From Mycobacteriales bacterium (GTDB taxonomy: Bacteria > Actinomycetota > Actinomycetes > Mycobacteriales > QHCE01), in assembly GCA_013362805.1 (NCBI GenBank), contig JABFVL010000014.1:1-64000 (forward strand): a stretch of DNA of 64,000 bases. Reading direction: 5' to 3'. This document shows, piece by piece, positions 15,059-25,105 of this stretch (positions are counted from its first letter, which is position 1; the number at the start of each line of letters is the position of its first letter). Under the pieces are notes generated by a model, which saw only the letters and a program-made list of their open reading frames with translations, was not told the DNA's origin and did no database searches. The position numbers were made by a program, and so were the translations under genes.

Positions 15059-18000
15059 CCTCCAACACTCGCAGGACCCAGCAAGGCTTTAAGGTCAGCC
15101 ATCAGCGCGGGAGTCGCATCGACTCGAAGCTCATCCCCCAAGCGCATCACCGTAGTGCGCTTGCCCTCCGTCAGCTTGACGTGCACATCTGTCCCTCCCG
15201 GGTGAGTGGCGAGCACATCTCGCATCTTCTCCACCAGGCCAGGTGTGCATCGGTTCGTGGCCACCGACACGACCACCGCTTTTGCGGCTGGCGCACCCAA
15301 ATCGGGGATCGACAGGTCAAGGGCGATCAAGCGAGGAGTGTCCTCACGCTTATCCACTCGAGCTTTGACCACAACGATCGCGTCGGGAACCACATATTCC
15401 CCGACCAGTTCGTACGTGTTTGGGAAGGCGAGCACCTCAACCGAACCATCAAGGTCTTCCAGCTGGGCCATCGCCCACACCTTGCCCTGCTTGGTGACCT
15501 TGCGGGTGACGCTCGCGAAAATGCCCGCCACCGTCACGGTTTTGCCGTCTTCTATCCCACCATCGGCTAGTCGAGACAGCGGCGTATCCGCGACACTTGC
15601 CAGCACATGCTCCACTCCCAACAGCGGGTGATCGGAGACATATAGCCCCAACATTTCTCGCTCAAAAGTAAGTAGTTCTTTTTTCTCCCACTCCCCCGGC
15701 GGGATAGCCGTCGTGACGCTGGACGTCAGGTCGGCACCACTGTCAGTGAGGCCACCGAAGAGGTCAAATTGCCCGACCGCTTCATTGCGCTTGGTGTGCA
15801 TATAAGCGTCAATGGCTTCGGCGTGAATAGTAAGAAGCCCTTTGCGCATATGACCGAGTGAGTCGAAAGCACCGGCTTTAATGAGCGATTCCACAGTTCG
15901 CTTGTTACACGCGACAGCATCTATTTTGGACAGGAAGTCGTGGAAGTCAGTGAACCTGCCTTTTTCTTCACGAGCTCGGGCGATGGACGCGACCACGTTG
16001 GCACCCACGTTACGAACCGCGCCGAGCCCAAAGCGGATATCCGTGCCTCGTGGGGTGAAGTTCGCGTCTGATTCATTCACATCCGGCGGCAACACCTTAA
16101 TGCCCATGCGTCGGCATTCACCGAGGTAGATCGCGATTTTGTCCTTGTCGTCGCGGCAGCTGGTGAGCAGGCCAGCCATGTATTCAGCCGGGTAGTTCGC
16201 CTTTAGATATGCCGTCCAGTAGGACACCAACCCGTAGCCGGCGCTGTGCGCCTTGTTGAACGCGTAGTCCGAGAAGGGAACGAGAATTTCCCACAAAGTT
16301 TTAATGGCTTCGGGAGAGAACCTCTCGCTCATTCCAGCCGAGAAAGGTTCAAATTCTTTGTCTAGAATCTCTTTTTTCTTCTTACCCATCGCCCGGCGCA
16401 ACAGGTCGGCTTGCCCAAGTGTGTATCCGGCCAATTGCTGGGCGATCGCCATAACTTGTTCTTGATAGACAATCAGGCCATAGGTGTCGCTGAGAATTTC
16501 TGCGAGCGCGTCTTCGAGGTCCGGATGGATCGGCGTGATTTTCTGACGCCCGTTTTTACGGTCGGCGTAGTCGTTGTGTGCGTTCGCACCCATCGGGCCC
16601 GGGCGGTACAAAGCGATGACAGCGGAAATGTCTTCGAAGTTGTCTGGCCGCATTGAGCGCAACAACGAGCGCATCGGCCCACCATCGAGCTGGAACACCC
16701 CGAGGGTGTCTCCGCGCGCGAGCAGTTCGTACGCCGCTTTGTTGTCCAGCGGCAACTCTTCGAGCACCACATCTTCGTCACGGTTCGCTTTGATGTTCAG
16801 CAAACAGTCGTCCAACACGGTGAGGTTGCGCAGCCCCAAAAAGTCCATCTTCAACAAGCCCATGGACTCACAAGCGCCCATGTCGAACTGTGTGATGATC
16901 GCGCCGTCTTGTTCCCGTTTGTGCACCGGGATTACGTCAAGCAGCGGCTCAGCCGACAGGATCACACCAGCGGCGTGCACACCTGACTGACGGATCAGCC
17001 CCTCAAGGCCACGGGCGGTGTCGACAACTTTGCGGGCGTCGGCATCTTCTTCATAGATCTGCCGGAATTCGACGGCTTCTTTGTAGCGAGGATGGGAAGA
17101 ATCGAAAATGCCCGATAGCGGAATGTCTTTGCCCATTACCGCTGGTGGCATCGCTTTGGTGATGCGATCACCTACCGCGTATGGGTAGCCGAGTACACGG
17201 GCCGAGTCTTTCACCGCGGCTTTGGCTTTAATCGTGCCGTAGGTGATGATCTGCGCGACGCGCTCTTCGCCATATTTCTCGGTGGCGTAGCGAATCATGT
17301 CGCCGCGCCTACGCTCGTCAAAGTCCATGTCGATGTCGGGCATGCTGATGCGGTCGGGGTTCAAGAACCGCTCGAACAGCAGACCATGGGCCATCGGGTC
17401 CAGCTCGGTGATACCTAGTGCCCAAGCGATCACCGCGCCCGCCGCTGACCCACGGCCGGGCCCAACCCGAATGCCAACCTCATGGGCGTGACGCACCAGG
17501 TCGGCGGTCACCAAGAAGTAGCCGGGGAAACCCATCTGACAGACCACATCAATTTCGTAGTCGGCCTGCTTGGTGTGCTCCGGGGGGACGCCTTGCGGGA
17601 AACGCTTTTCTAGTCCTCGGTGTACTTCTTTACGAAGGTAAGTTTCTTCAGTTTCACCTTCTGGCACGTCAACGCGAGGCATGAGGTCTCGCTTCGCGAA
17701 GACCTCGGCATAACTTTCGACTCGCTCGGCGATGAGCAAGGTCGAGTCGCAGCCCTCTTGCCATTCCTCATCGGTGTAAATGCCCCGCATATCAGCGGGA
17801 GATTTGAGGTAGTAGCCAGAGCCGTCAAACTTGAAGCGGTTGGGGTCGCTGAGGTTCGAGCCCGTTTGCACGCACAGCAGCGCCTCATGTGAAGTGGCGT
17901 CGGCTTCGTGGGTGTAGTGGAGGTCGTTGGTGACCACATAGCGCAGGTTGAGTTTGTTGCGGATTTCCCGCAGACCGTCTCGTACACGCTGCTCAATTTC

Positions 18001-18591
18001 GAGCCCATGGTCCATCAGCTCGACAAAATAGTTCTCGGGGCCGAAAATGTCGCGGTAGGCCGCCGCGGCCTCCAACGCTTTGTCGGGTTGACCGAGACGC
18101 AAGCGGGTTTGCACTTCGCCGGAGGGGCAGCCAGTGGTCGCGGTGATGCCCGCGGCATGTTCGGCGATCAGTTCCCGGTCCATGCGGGGTTTACGCAGGT
18201 AGCCTTCAAGCGAGGCGCGACTGCTGAGCCGAAACAGGTTGCGGAGACCTTCGGGGGTGCGGGCCAGCAAAGTTTTGTGCGTGTAGGCGCCCGCACCAGA
18301 AATGTCATCACGCTTTTGGGAAGGGTCCCCCCATTTCACGGGCTGTTTGTGAAATCGACTTTCTGGAGCCACATAGGCTTCGATGCCGATGATGGGGGTA
18401 ACCCCGGCCTTGGTGGCTTTGCCGTGAAAATCGTAGGCGCCATAAAGGTTGCCGTGGTCGGTCATCGCTACCGCTGGCATGCCCATGCGGTCGGTTTCGG
18501 CGAACAGATCTTTCAACCGAGCCGCGCCGTCGAGCATGGAATATTCGGTATGCACGTGCAGGTGAACAAATGAATCCTGCGCCGTTGCCAC
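15055..18591 (-). CDS. dnaE: DNA polymerase III subunit alpha
   Basis: The 1178-residue protein is the replicative polymerase, close to the usual DnaE1 length. It begins with a PHP domain ([19 protein letters not shown]). The palm carries [16 protein letters not shown] and the catalytic aspartates in PDIDMDFDE (around residue 420). Fingers, tandem HhH and a C-terminal OB-fold ([10 protein letters not shown]) follow. The GTG start at 18591 has GGAGG 7 bases upstream. The first gene on the other side is a permease, not rluD as is common, so accessory genes have moved in here. Confidence 0.97.
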   Translation of the reverse strand: MATAQDSFVHLHVHTEYSMLDGAARLKDLFAETDRMGMPAVAMTDHGNLYGAYDFHGKATKAGVTPIIGIEAYVAPESRFHKQPVKWGDPSQKRDDISGAGAYTHKTLLARTPEGLRNLFRLSSRASLEGYLRKPRMDRELIAEHAAGITATTGCPSGEVQTRLRLGQPDKALEAAAAYRDIFGPENYFVELMDHGLEIEQRVRDGLREIRNKLNLRYVVTNDLHYTHEADATSHEALLCVQTGSNLSDPNRFKFDGSGYYLKSPADMRGIYTDEEWQEGCDSTLLIAERVESYAEVFAKRDLMPRVDVPEGETEETYLRKEVHRGLEKRFPQGVPPEHTKQADYEIDVVCQMGFPGYFLVTADLVRHAHEVGIRVGPGRGSAAGAVIAWALGITELDPMAHGLLFERFLNPDRISMPDIDMDFDERRRGDMIRYATEKYGEERVAQIITYGTIKAKAAVKDSARVLGYPYAVGDRITKAMPPAVMGKDIPLSGIFDSSHPRYKEAVEFRQIYEEDADARKVVDTARGLEGLIRQSGVHAAGVILSAEPLLDVIPVHKREQDGAIITQFDMGACESMGLLKMDFLGLRNLTVLDDCLLNIKANRDEDVVLEELPLDNKAAYELLARGDTLGVFQLDGGPMRSLLRSMRPDNFEDISAVIALYRPGPMGANAHNDYADRKNGRQKITPIHPDLEDALAEILSDTYGLIVYQEQVMAIAQQLAGYTLGQADLLRRAMGKKKKEILDKEFEPFSAGMSERFSPEAIKTLWEILVPFSDYAFNKAHSAGYGLVSYWTAYLKANYPAEYMAGLLTSCRDDKDKIAIYLGECRRMGIKVLPPDVNESDANFTPRGTDIRFGLGAVRNVGANVVASIARAREEKGRFTDFHDFLSKIDAVACNKRTVESLIKAGAFDSLGHMRKGLLTIHAEAIDAYMHTKRNEAVGQFDLFGGLTDSGADLTSSVTTAIPPGEWEKKELLTFEREMLGLYVSDHPLLGVEHVLASVADTPLSRLADGGIEDGKTVTVAGIFASVTRKVTKQGKVWAMAQLEDLDGSVEVLAFPNTYELVGEYVVPDAIVVVKARVDKREDTPRLIALDLSIPDLGAPAAKAVVVSVATNRCTPGLVEKMRDVLATHPGGTDVHVKLTEGKRTTVMRLGDELRVDATPALMADLKALLGPASVGG

Positions 18592-18800
18592 CGCTACACC
18601 TCCGCTGCTGAGCTTGCCGAAGCCAGCCTAAAGGGCGCCGCCCACCGGCCGCATTGGGGCACGCCCAGCAAAGGTACGCATCACGTTTTCTTGTTCTTGA
18701 GTGTTCAGTGTGTGACCGCCGCACAACAAATTCGCGATGGCTCTACGATGCTGAGGGCGGTCGATGAGCGACATTCCCGAAATATGACGGTGGAGACAGC

Positions 18801-20234
18801 GTGACAGTGGACAGCGGTAAACCGGACCAACCCGAAAAGCTCACCACGCCAACGCCACACAACCTGCCACCCGACGAAGGTTACGAGCAATCGCTTGGCA
18901 ATCGCCAAGTGCAAATGATCGCGATGGGCGGAGCAATCGGTGTCGGATTGTTCCTCGGCGCCGGCGGGCGTCTTCAAGCGGCCGGCCCAGCGCTCATCCT
19001 GTCGTATAGCTTGGCGGGCATCGCCGCCTTCTTTGTGATGCGCGCGCTTGGCGAACTCGTTCTCTACCGCCCCACCTCCGGCAGCTTCGTGGACTACGCG
19101 CACGAATTCATCGGCCCATGGGCCAGCTTTGCTAGCGGCTGGATGTACTGGCTTAACTGGGCGATGACTGGCATCGCCGAGCTCACCGCCATCGCGCTTT
19201 ATATGCATCGCTGGCTACCCGATGTGCCCCAATGGGCCACGGCACTCGTCGCGCTATTTATCGTCGTCGCCGTTAACTTGATATCGGTCAAGCTGTTCGG
19301 CGAACTCGAGTTTTGGTTCGCGCTCATCAAAATCACCGCGCTGGTGACATTCCTGTTCGTTGGACTATCCCTGGTCGTTACCGCCACCAACATTGGCAGC
19401 GACCCAGCCAGCCCCGCCAACCTCACCGCACACGGCGGATTCTTCCCCGAAGGATTCCCCATTGTGCTGATGAGTTTGCAGGCCGTCATCTTCGCTTACT
19501 CCGCGATTGAAATCGTGGGCATCACCGCCGGTGAAACCAAAAACCCTCGCAAAGTGCTACCCAAGGCGATCAACGGCGTGGTGTGGCGCATCGCGATTTT
19601 CTACGTAGGTTCAGTGATCTTGCTGTGCATGCTGATGCCGTGGACCGCGTACAAAGAAGATGAAAGCCCCTTTGTCACGGTGTTCAGCGCGCTCGGTGTG
19701 CCGGGCATCGGCGATGTCATGAATCTGATCGTGCTCACCGCCGCCATGTCTTCTTGCAACTCGGGGCTCTACTCCACTGGTCGCATCCTGCGCTCGATGG
19801 CACGCAAAGGTGAAGCTCCGGCGATCACTGGAAAGTTGAACTCCAACAAAGTTCCCTACGGCGGGATTCTCTTCACCGCCAGCGCATACGTTGCCGGGGT
19901 GGTCTTGAACTATGTCGTGCCCCAAAAGGCCTTCGACATCGCCACCGCTATCGCCTCGCTCGGCGTTATCACTACCTGGGCTGTGCTCGTTATTTGCCAA
20001 ATGCAGCTGCGCAAATCCGCTTTGCGCGGCGAACTTGAACGTCCCGATTTCCGCATGCCCGGCGCGCCCGTGACGGGCTGGCTCACTCTTGGGTTTCTCG
20101 CGCTGATCCCGATTTTGATGGCCTTCGCCGACATCGAACAACAAATCGCAGTTGCGTCCATCCCCGCAATTGCTGGTGCTATCGCATTGGGCTGGCGGTA
20201 CGTCACCAACAAACGACAACGAACAGCCAGTTAA
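18801..20234 (+). CDS. amino acid permease, AAT family (asparagine permease-like)
   Basis: The 477-residue transporter has about 12 membrane helices and the APC-superfamily start motif MGGAIGVGLFLGAGG in helix 1. SAIEIVGITAGETKNP is the typical conserved block after helix 6. The pattern fits the AAT family of proton-coupled amino-acid importers. The closest type by eye is the L-asparagine permease AnsP, but proline or aromatic permeases cannot be excluded. The GTG start follows GGTGGAG. The 209 bases upstream of it, shared with divergent dnaE, hold a possible -10 (TACGAT) and no gene. Confidence 0.85.
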   Translation: MTVDSGKPDQPEKLTTPTPHNLPPDEGYEQSLGNRQVQMIAMGGAIGVGLFLGAGGRLQAAGPALILSYSLAGIAAFFVMRALGELVLYRPTSGSFVDYAHEFIGPWASFASGWMYWLNWAMTGIAELTAIALYMHRWLPDVPQWATALVALFIVVAVNLISVKLFGELEFWFALIKITALVTFLFVGLSLVVTATNIGSDPASPANLTAHGGFFPEGFPIVLMSLQAVIFAYSAIEIVGITAGETKNPRKVLPKAINGVVWRIAIFYVGSVILLCMLMPWTAYKEDESPFVTVFSALGVPGIGDVMNLIVLTAAMSSCNSGLYSTGRILRSMARKGEAPAITGKLNSNKVPYGGILFTASAYVAGVVLNYVVPQKAFDIATAIASLGVITTWAVLVICQMQLRKSALRGELERPDFRMPGAPVTGWLTLGFLALIPILMAFADIEQQIAVASIPAIAGAIALGWRYVTNKRQRTAS

Positions 20235-20236
20235 CT

Positions 20237-22483
20237 TCAACTGGGACGAGCTCTCAGCGGCCTAGTTTCTCGAGCAGGTCCGCTCGGGAGTTGTGACTGT
20301 GCCGAACTCGCATGACGACTCGCCGACATAATCATGGGCAATAGTTCGAGAATCGCGGACGCGCGCTGCGGCCATTTCCATCGGTTCGCCCAATCCTGTT
20401 CTCGTATCGCATCACTTTCCGTAACGGTGAGCGCTTCGCGCAACGACGCCGGATAGGAAGCGGTTATCTGAGGATCAGCCCGGGCTATTCGACCAACAGC
20501 ATTGCTTGCCTGCTGGTCATTTCCAGGCACAACAACGATTGGCCGCCCCGGAAATATGTCTCGAACACGTTCTAAAGCCTCAGCAAGTTGTGCATCGACA
20601 CCTGCCCTGTATGAAAGACCAGGACCGTCACCCGGACGATAGTACGGCGCCTCGCTGAATCCACACTCAACCACATCAGCCGTCGTGCCGGATAGGAATT
20701 CAACGGCCGCATGGTCAAGACTTCCGAAGTCGGATGATTTACCCCCTCGGGCTACAACAATGACCGGTAGGGGCGAATCCGCAGCGAATTCAGCTTCCTC
20801 ACTACGAGCCTTCCAAACTCGAGAAAAAGATCCGTTATATATCCCAGTCGCGGATTTCCCTAGGTACAGCAGGCGTGATTCATGAGAATCGATTGTGGGC
20901 GGTTCGGACAGAGCTCTCATTGCCTCAGCTAGCCTGACCTCCGCCCGCAGGTTCTTCGTCGAAGGTTCAACCTTCGGAGCAACATGGCCATAGGTGGTAT
21001 TTAACTCCGACAGCCGCTGCTTGTGCCTGTCCCGAAAATCGGGTTGCGCCTCAGGCATTGCGGCGAGCGCCGTGAGCGACTGGTGCTCAAGGCGAATAAT
21101 CGCCGCTCGATGAACCCGATCGGCAAGATCAATAGGGACGCCATCAGGCATGATCGGCAAGCTGTGCAGCCAAGCCATTGCTTGGCGTTCGCTGAGTCCG
21201 TCGCATATTCCCCGGACAACGGGTGGAAGGTTTTCACTAACCACCGAAATGTACTGGGGCAAATCTTCCGGCGATCCGACCAAGTCACGTTCGATATTCG
21301 CCGCTCGCCTACGCGCCTGTTCCGCGATTTGCTCGGGTGTCTCAATCGATGGCTCTTCCTCCCCTTGAGTTCCTTTAGCCAAATCAACTACAGCAAGCGG
21401 GGAATGACTATCCGTCTTAAGTTCACGGGCCAACTGTGAGGTACCAAGTGTGAGCCGGATCGCTTGATCATCACGCACCCATAAATCGTTAAGAACCGCA
21501 TGCGCGTATGGCGGCGCTAAAGCCCCGGGGTGTACTCCCACCGTGCCAAACAGCCGGACGAAATTAGCGGCACGCCAGGTGGCGCCAGTTGGGTCTACGG
21601 CAGAGGCAAGGGGCAGAACCTCAACTACCAGTCTTTCGGGGGCCTCGGCGTTCTCACGGGCCATCACGCGTGAAGTGTTGTCACTAGCTTGTAAGAAATT
21701 CGCGCTCTCAGCGGGAGTGTCCGCCGCGTCACGGACCACGATGACCGCGCTTTCCCGATTGATGGCACGGAGATCAGGATTTGGCCACTCATGATCCATC
21801 GGGACTACCCAGTCGACATTCAACGGAACCCAATGCGCGACAGCGATATGTCCATTGTGTGCGGCGATAATCCCGAGGCCAGGACGCCGTGGGCTTAATG
21901 TCGCGGCCAGTTGGCCCGCCCGTGCGGTCAGCACTTGAACGTTAGCGTCGCTCATCATCATGCCGCTCTCGCCAGTCCAACGCACGCCTCGCGGCCGGTG
22001 GGTCCCCAGGTCATCGTAAATTTGCTGCAGCTCAGGCTCGATGGAAGCATCTTGGTTCCGCAGCTGATCTATCGTGCGCACGAACGCCTCGCTCAGAACA
22101 GCGCGTATTGAAGGTTCAGCCACCCCCGGGGGAACACCGGGCAGCGCGGCTACGGTCTCAGGGCTTAAATTCGCCAACGCCTCGGCGAATTGTTGAATCC
22201 GCTCAGCCGTTTTACTTTCATAGCTGTCCCTGACAAGCCAGGAAAATATTAGGCCCGCGTTATATATGGCCGCTTTGGGAGTTTCCTCCCGGCGAGCAAG
22301 TGTCAGAAATACTTCAGCTGCCTGTTCTGGGAGCTGAGGAGCAATGGCACGCATATGCTCAGCCCCATCTGAATGAGCGGCTCTATCTCCTCGCGAAAAC
22401 CGGACGCCGCCCTCAGTATCTGGTAGGCGGAACCCCAGTTCACTTGCTAATTGCCGATACGTGAGCCCCACTGCCACTGCCAT
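20237..22483 (-). CDS. orphan 748-residue protein of unknown function
   Basis: I do not recognise this protein. It has no signal peptide or convincing membrane helix. The N-terminus contains LTYRQLASELGF, which could be a helix-turn-helix start. A region around 360-410 is acidic and helical (PSIETPEQIAEQARRRAANIER). The C-terminal third has alternating strands and helices (LPVIVVARGGKSSDFGSLDHAAVEF, then GRPIVVVPGNDQQASNAVGRIA), suggesting a Rossmann-like or phosphoryl-transfer fold. The start has AGGGGG upstream and a 13-bp inverted repeat 17 bases before the ATG. It lies between rluD and a convergent permease gene. The two stops are 2 bases apart. Confidence 0.6.
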   Translation of the reverse strand: MAVAVGLTYRQLASELGFRLPDTEGGVRFSRGDRAAHSDGAEHMRAIAPQLPEQAAEVFLTLARREETPKAAIYNAGLIFSWLVRDSYESKTAERIQQFAEALANLSPETVAALPGVPPGVAEPSIRAVLSEAFVRTIDQLRNQDASIEPELQQIYDDLGTHRPRGVRWTGESGMMMSDANVQVLTARAGQLAATLSPRRPGLGIIAAHNGHIAVAHWVPLNVDWVVPMDHEWPNPDLRAINRESAVIVVRDAADTPAESANFLQASDNTSRVMARENAEAPERLVVEVLPLASAVDPTGATWRAANFVRLFGTVGVHPGALAPPYAHAVLNDLWVRDDQAIRLTLGTSQLARELKTDSHSPLAVVDLAKGTQGEEEPSIETPEQIAEQARRRAANIERDLVGSPEDLPQYISVVSENLPPVVRGICDGLSERQAMAWLHSLPIMPDGVPIDLADRVHRAAIIRLEHQSLTALAAMPEAQPDFRDRHKQRLSELNTTYGHVAPKVEPSTKNLRAEVRLAEAMRALSEPPTIDSHESRLLYLGKSATGIYNGSFSRVWKARSEEAEFAADSPLPVIVVARGGKSSDFGSLDHAAVEFLSGTTADVVECGFSEAPYYRPGDGPGLSYRAGVDAQLAEALERVRDIFPGRPIVVVPGNDQQASNAVGRIARADPQITASYPASLREALTVTESDAIREQDWANRWKWPQRASAILELLPMIMSASRHASSAQSQLPSGPARETRPLRARPS

Positions 22484-22500
22484 TCGAGCCCCCTATTGAC

Positions 22501-22528
22501 ATCCGCTCGCTGTTGACAGCGAGCGGAT
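22501..22528. repeat. 13-bp inverted repeat between rluD and the 748-residue orphan
   Basis: Arms 22501-22513 and 22516-22528 are exact reverse complements with a two-base spacer. The site is 17 bases upstream of the orphan's ATG and 37 bases past the rluD stop, on the same strand. No T-run follows, so an operator for the orphan is as likely as a terminator for rluD. Confidence 0.6.
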
Positions 22529-22565
22529 AGTAGCCGCGAAGAACACACTAATGCCACCACGAGTG

Positions 22566-23507
22566 CTAAGAGGATTCACGCGTAATGATTTCCAGTGAAT
22601 GCGCGAGGTCTTGGGGGTATGGCGCTTCAAAGCTCACCCATTCGCCGGTGTCTGGGTGAGCGAATCCCAACGTGCGAGCGTGCAGCCACTGTCGGGTTAG
22701 ACCAACACGTTTGGCCAAAGTGGGATCAGCGCCGTAGGTGATGTCACCAACGCATGGGTGGCGAATCGCTGAGAAATGCACTCGGATTTGGTGCGTGCGT
22801 CCTGTTTCAAGCTTGATTGCCAATAGGCTGGCGGCTCGGAACGCTTCGAGTGTTTCGTAGTGGGTAATGCTGTCCCGTCCACCGGCCATCACCGCGAATT
22901 TCCAGTCTTGGGAACGGTGTCGGTCGATGGGGGCGTCGATGGTGCCGCGCGACGGGTCGGGGTGGCCCTGCACGAGCGCGTGATAGCCCTTTTCAACGGT
23001 GCGTTCCTTGAAGGCCCGTTTCAGAACTGTGTAGGCGTTTTCGCTTTTGGCCACGACCATGAGGCCAGTGGTGCCCACGTCAAGCCGATGAACCACGCCT
23101 TGTCGCTCGGCGGCTCCACTAGTAGAAATGCGGTGTCCCATCGCGGCCAACCCACCGATGACAGTCGGTCCAGTCCAGCCCGGGCTTGGGTGTGCGGCCA
23201 CCCCAACGGGCTTATTCACCACGATGATCGAATCGTCGTGATACACCACTTCAAGACCCTCGACCGGTTCGGCGATGACGCTGGGAGGGGCGGGCGGCGC
23301 CGGAAGCGTGATTTCCAGCCAGGCGCCAGCGGTCGCTTTTGTCGATTTCGCCGCGACGCTGCCATCAAGGAGGGCATCGCCGGATTCAATGATTGTCGCG
23401 GCGACTGTACGAGACAATCCGAACATCCGAGCCAAAGCGGCATCAAGGCGCTGGCCGGCGAGCCCATCGGGAACGGGCAGGGCGCGGTATTGCGGGTTAG
23501 CTTCCAT
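22566..23507 (-). CDS. rluD: RluD-family 23S rRNA pseudouridine synthase
   Basis: The 313-residue protein should isomerise uridines of 23S rRNA. An N-terminal S4 RNA-binding domain (residues about 14-70) is followed by the catalytic domain with the RLD motif ([13 protein letters not shown], catalytic Asp143), then [13 protein letters not shown] and the C-terminal block. In most actinobacteria rluD follows lspA directly; here a regulator and an ABC exporter lie between them. The exact target positions are inferred from the family. Confidence 0.92.
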   Translation of the reverse strand: MEANPQYRALPVPDGLAGQRLDAALARMFGLSRTVAATIIESGDALLDGSVAAKSTKATAGAWLEITLPAPPAPPSVIAEPVEGLEVVYHDDSIIVVNKPVGVAAHPSPGWTGPTVIGGLAAMGHRISTSGAAERQGVVHRLDVGTTGLMVVAKSENAYTVLKRAFKERTVEKGYHALVQGHPDPSRGTIDAPIDRHRSQDWKFAVMAGGRDSITHYETLEAFRAASLLAIKLETGRTHQIRVHFSAIRHPCVGDITYGADPTLAKRVGLTRQWLHARTLGFAHPDTGEWVSFEAPYPQDLAHSLEIITRESS

Positions 23508-23567
23508 CGCCCCTTACGTTACGGGCGTGCGTTTGCTTGCCTGCGCACGGTCCCGGATCTCATGTTT

Positions 23568-24068
23568 TTATTGAGTTTCGCTTGCCCAGGTGGCTTTCTT
23601 ATGTGCTTCCCAGCGTTCCAGCACATTCACCAATTCTTCTTGCATGAATATGAAGAAGTCACGCATTTCAGCGACCCGTGCGCCGGCTGGCGTGTCAGGT
23701 TTGAGCGCGGCAACCCCCTCATCAGTGAGTCGAATGAGGTGTTCGTAGATGGAACCTTTGGTCATGGTCGCCTCATACCAGCCGTCGGTGGGGAGGCGGT
23801 AGCTGTCACGCCGGGAACCGGGCACTGGTTCTCGAATGAGCATGCCCATCTGGCCCAAATAGCGAACTGCTCCCGAGATGGCGGCAGGGCTGACTTGCAT
23901 GCGTTCGGCTAGTTGAGCCGCGGAAAGCACTGGTTCGTCAGCGGCCATCATTGCCATCAAGACTCGCGCGGCCATGCGGGGAAATCCATAACTGGCGAGA
24001 GCCATGGCGGTGCGGTCTACGAACTGCTGGGCGCCGGTTTCGTCGCGTTGGGCGTGGGCCCGAGGCAT
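23568..24068 (-). CDS. GbsR/MarR-type winged-helix regulator
   Basis: The 166-residue protein is a dimeric winged-helix transcription factor of the GbsR/MarR group. The recognition region is LAERMQVSPAAISGAVRYL and the wing is PVPGSRRDSYRLP. A C-terminal helix (EMRDFFIFMQEELVNVLERW) would make the dimer. The ATG has a strong AAAGGAGG upstream. It is divergent from the ABC exporter genes with a 128-base gap containing a perfect palindrome, so it probably represses that exporter and responds to an exported compound. This last step is inference. Confidence 0.88.
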   Translation of the reverse strand: MPRAHAQRDETGAQQFVDRTAMALASYGFPRMAARVLMAMMAADEPVLSAAQLAERMQVSPAAISGAVRYLGQMGMLIREPVPGSRRDSYRLPTDGWYEATMTKGSIYEHLIRLTDEGVAALKPDTPAGARVAEMRDFFIFMQEELVNVLERWEAHKKATWASETQ

Positions 24069-24160
24069 TGTTGTCCTCCTTTAACCCGCCCAAGTGGCGG
24101 ACATGTTCATCTTGCCGGGTCTAGATGTTGTGCCGTTTTCACCTCCGACTCTACACAGGT

Positions 24161-24196
24161 TTCACAAATTTGTGAATTTACTGTAACGTCTAAAAC
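24161..24196 (+). promoter_or_regulatory. operator palindrome overlapping a promoter, with leaderless start
   Basis: TTCACAAATTTGTGAA (24161-24176) is a perfect 16-bp palindrome, the expected form of a MarR/GbsR site. Its first six bases also read as a -35 box (TTCACA), 17 bases from a -10 box TAACGT (24184-24189). Transcription would begin at or next to the ATG at 24197, giving a leaderless mRNA. That agrees with the absence of a Shine-Dalgarno there. Repressor binding would block the -35. Confidence 0.6.
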
Positions 24197-25105
24197 ATGG
24201 AGAACGTCATTGAAGTTTCGAAGCTCCACAAACGCTTCGGACAAACCCACGCGCTGAACGGACTCGACCTACACGTCAAGCCAGGAGAAATCCACGGCTT
24301 CCTTGGGCCCATCGGGGCCGGAAAATCAACCACTCTACGCGTACTACTTGGGCTGCTCAAGGCCGACTCCGGCACCACCCGCCTACTCGGCGGCAGCCCA
24401 TGGAAAGACGCCACATCGCTGCACCGCCGACTCGCCTACGTGCCTGGAGATGTCACCCTGTGGCCAAATCTCTCCGGAGGCGAAGTCATCGATCTGCTCG
24501 GACGACTCCGTGGAGGACTCAACGCACAACGCCGCGCCGAGCTCGTCGAAAAGTTCGAGCTCAACCCAAAAAAGAAAGCCCGCACGTACTCCAAAGGCAA
24601 CCGGCAAAAAGTAGCTCTCATCGCGGCCCTATCCTCAGAAGCCGAACTGCTCATCCTCGACGAACCAACCAGCGGACTAGACCCGCTCATGGAAGCGATC
24701 TTCCAAGAGTGCGTAGCGCAAGAACGGCACAACGGGCGGACTATCTTGCTGTCCAGTCACATCCTCGCCGAAGTAGAAAAGCTCTGCGATCGCGTCAGCA
24801 TCATCCGAGAAGGCCGCACAGTCGAAACCGGCACACTCGCCCAGCTGCGACACCTCACCCACACTTCAATATCGGCCCACCTAAACGCGAGCCCCAACGG
24901 CATAGCCCAACTCAAAGGCGTACACGACCTACGCATCGACGGCGATCACGTGCATTGCCAGGTAGAAACAGCCCACCTAGAAGAGCTGCTTCGCTACCTC
25001 GTCAATATCGGAATCAAAAATTTGGTGAGCCAGCCGCCAACACTCGAAGAGCTATTCCTACGTCACTACGAAACGAAAAACGAACCCCAAAAGGTGAGCG
25101 CATGA
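24197..25105 (+). CDS. ABC-2-type exporter ATPase
   Basis: The 302-residue ATPase energises the permease encoded next. It has a Walker A with Ile instead of the usual Asn (GPIGAGKST), Walker [14 protein letters not shown] and H-loop [13 protein letters not shown]. The signature is an atypical YSKGNRQK rather than LSGGQ, as seen in some ABC-2 exporters of the drug and polyketide type. A C-terminal regulatory region follows residue 220. The last codons overlap the permease start (ATGA). The divergent GbsR-type regulator is its likely controller. The exported substrate is unknown. Confidence 0.9.
   Translation: MENVIEVSKLHKRFGQTHALNGLDLHVKPGEIHGFLGPIGAGKSTTLRVLLGLLKADSGTTRLLGGSPWKDATSLHRRLAYVPGDVTLWPNLSGGEVIDLLGRLRGGLNAQRRAELVEKFELNPKKKARTYSKGNRQKVALIAALSSEAELLILDEPTSGLDPLMEAIFQECVAQERHNGRTILLSSHILAEVEKLCDRVSIIREGRTVETGTLAQLRHLTHTSISAHLNASPNGIAQLKGVHDLRIDGDHVHCQVETAHLEELLRYLVNIGIKNLVSQPPTLEELFLRHYETKNEPQKVSA

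Noticed and set aside
17908-18573. 221-codon frame antisense to dnaE
   Set aside because: It is a GC-frame shadow of the dnaE PHP region without family features.
24400-25101. Long open extension upstream of the exporter permease in the same frame
   Set aside because: It lies wholly within the ATPase gene in another frame. The sequence is Arg/Pro/His-rich filler, and the permease has a natural ATG overlapping the ATPase stop.
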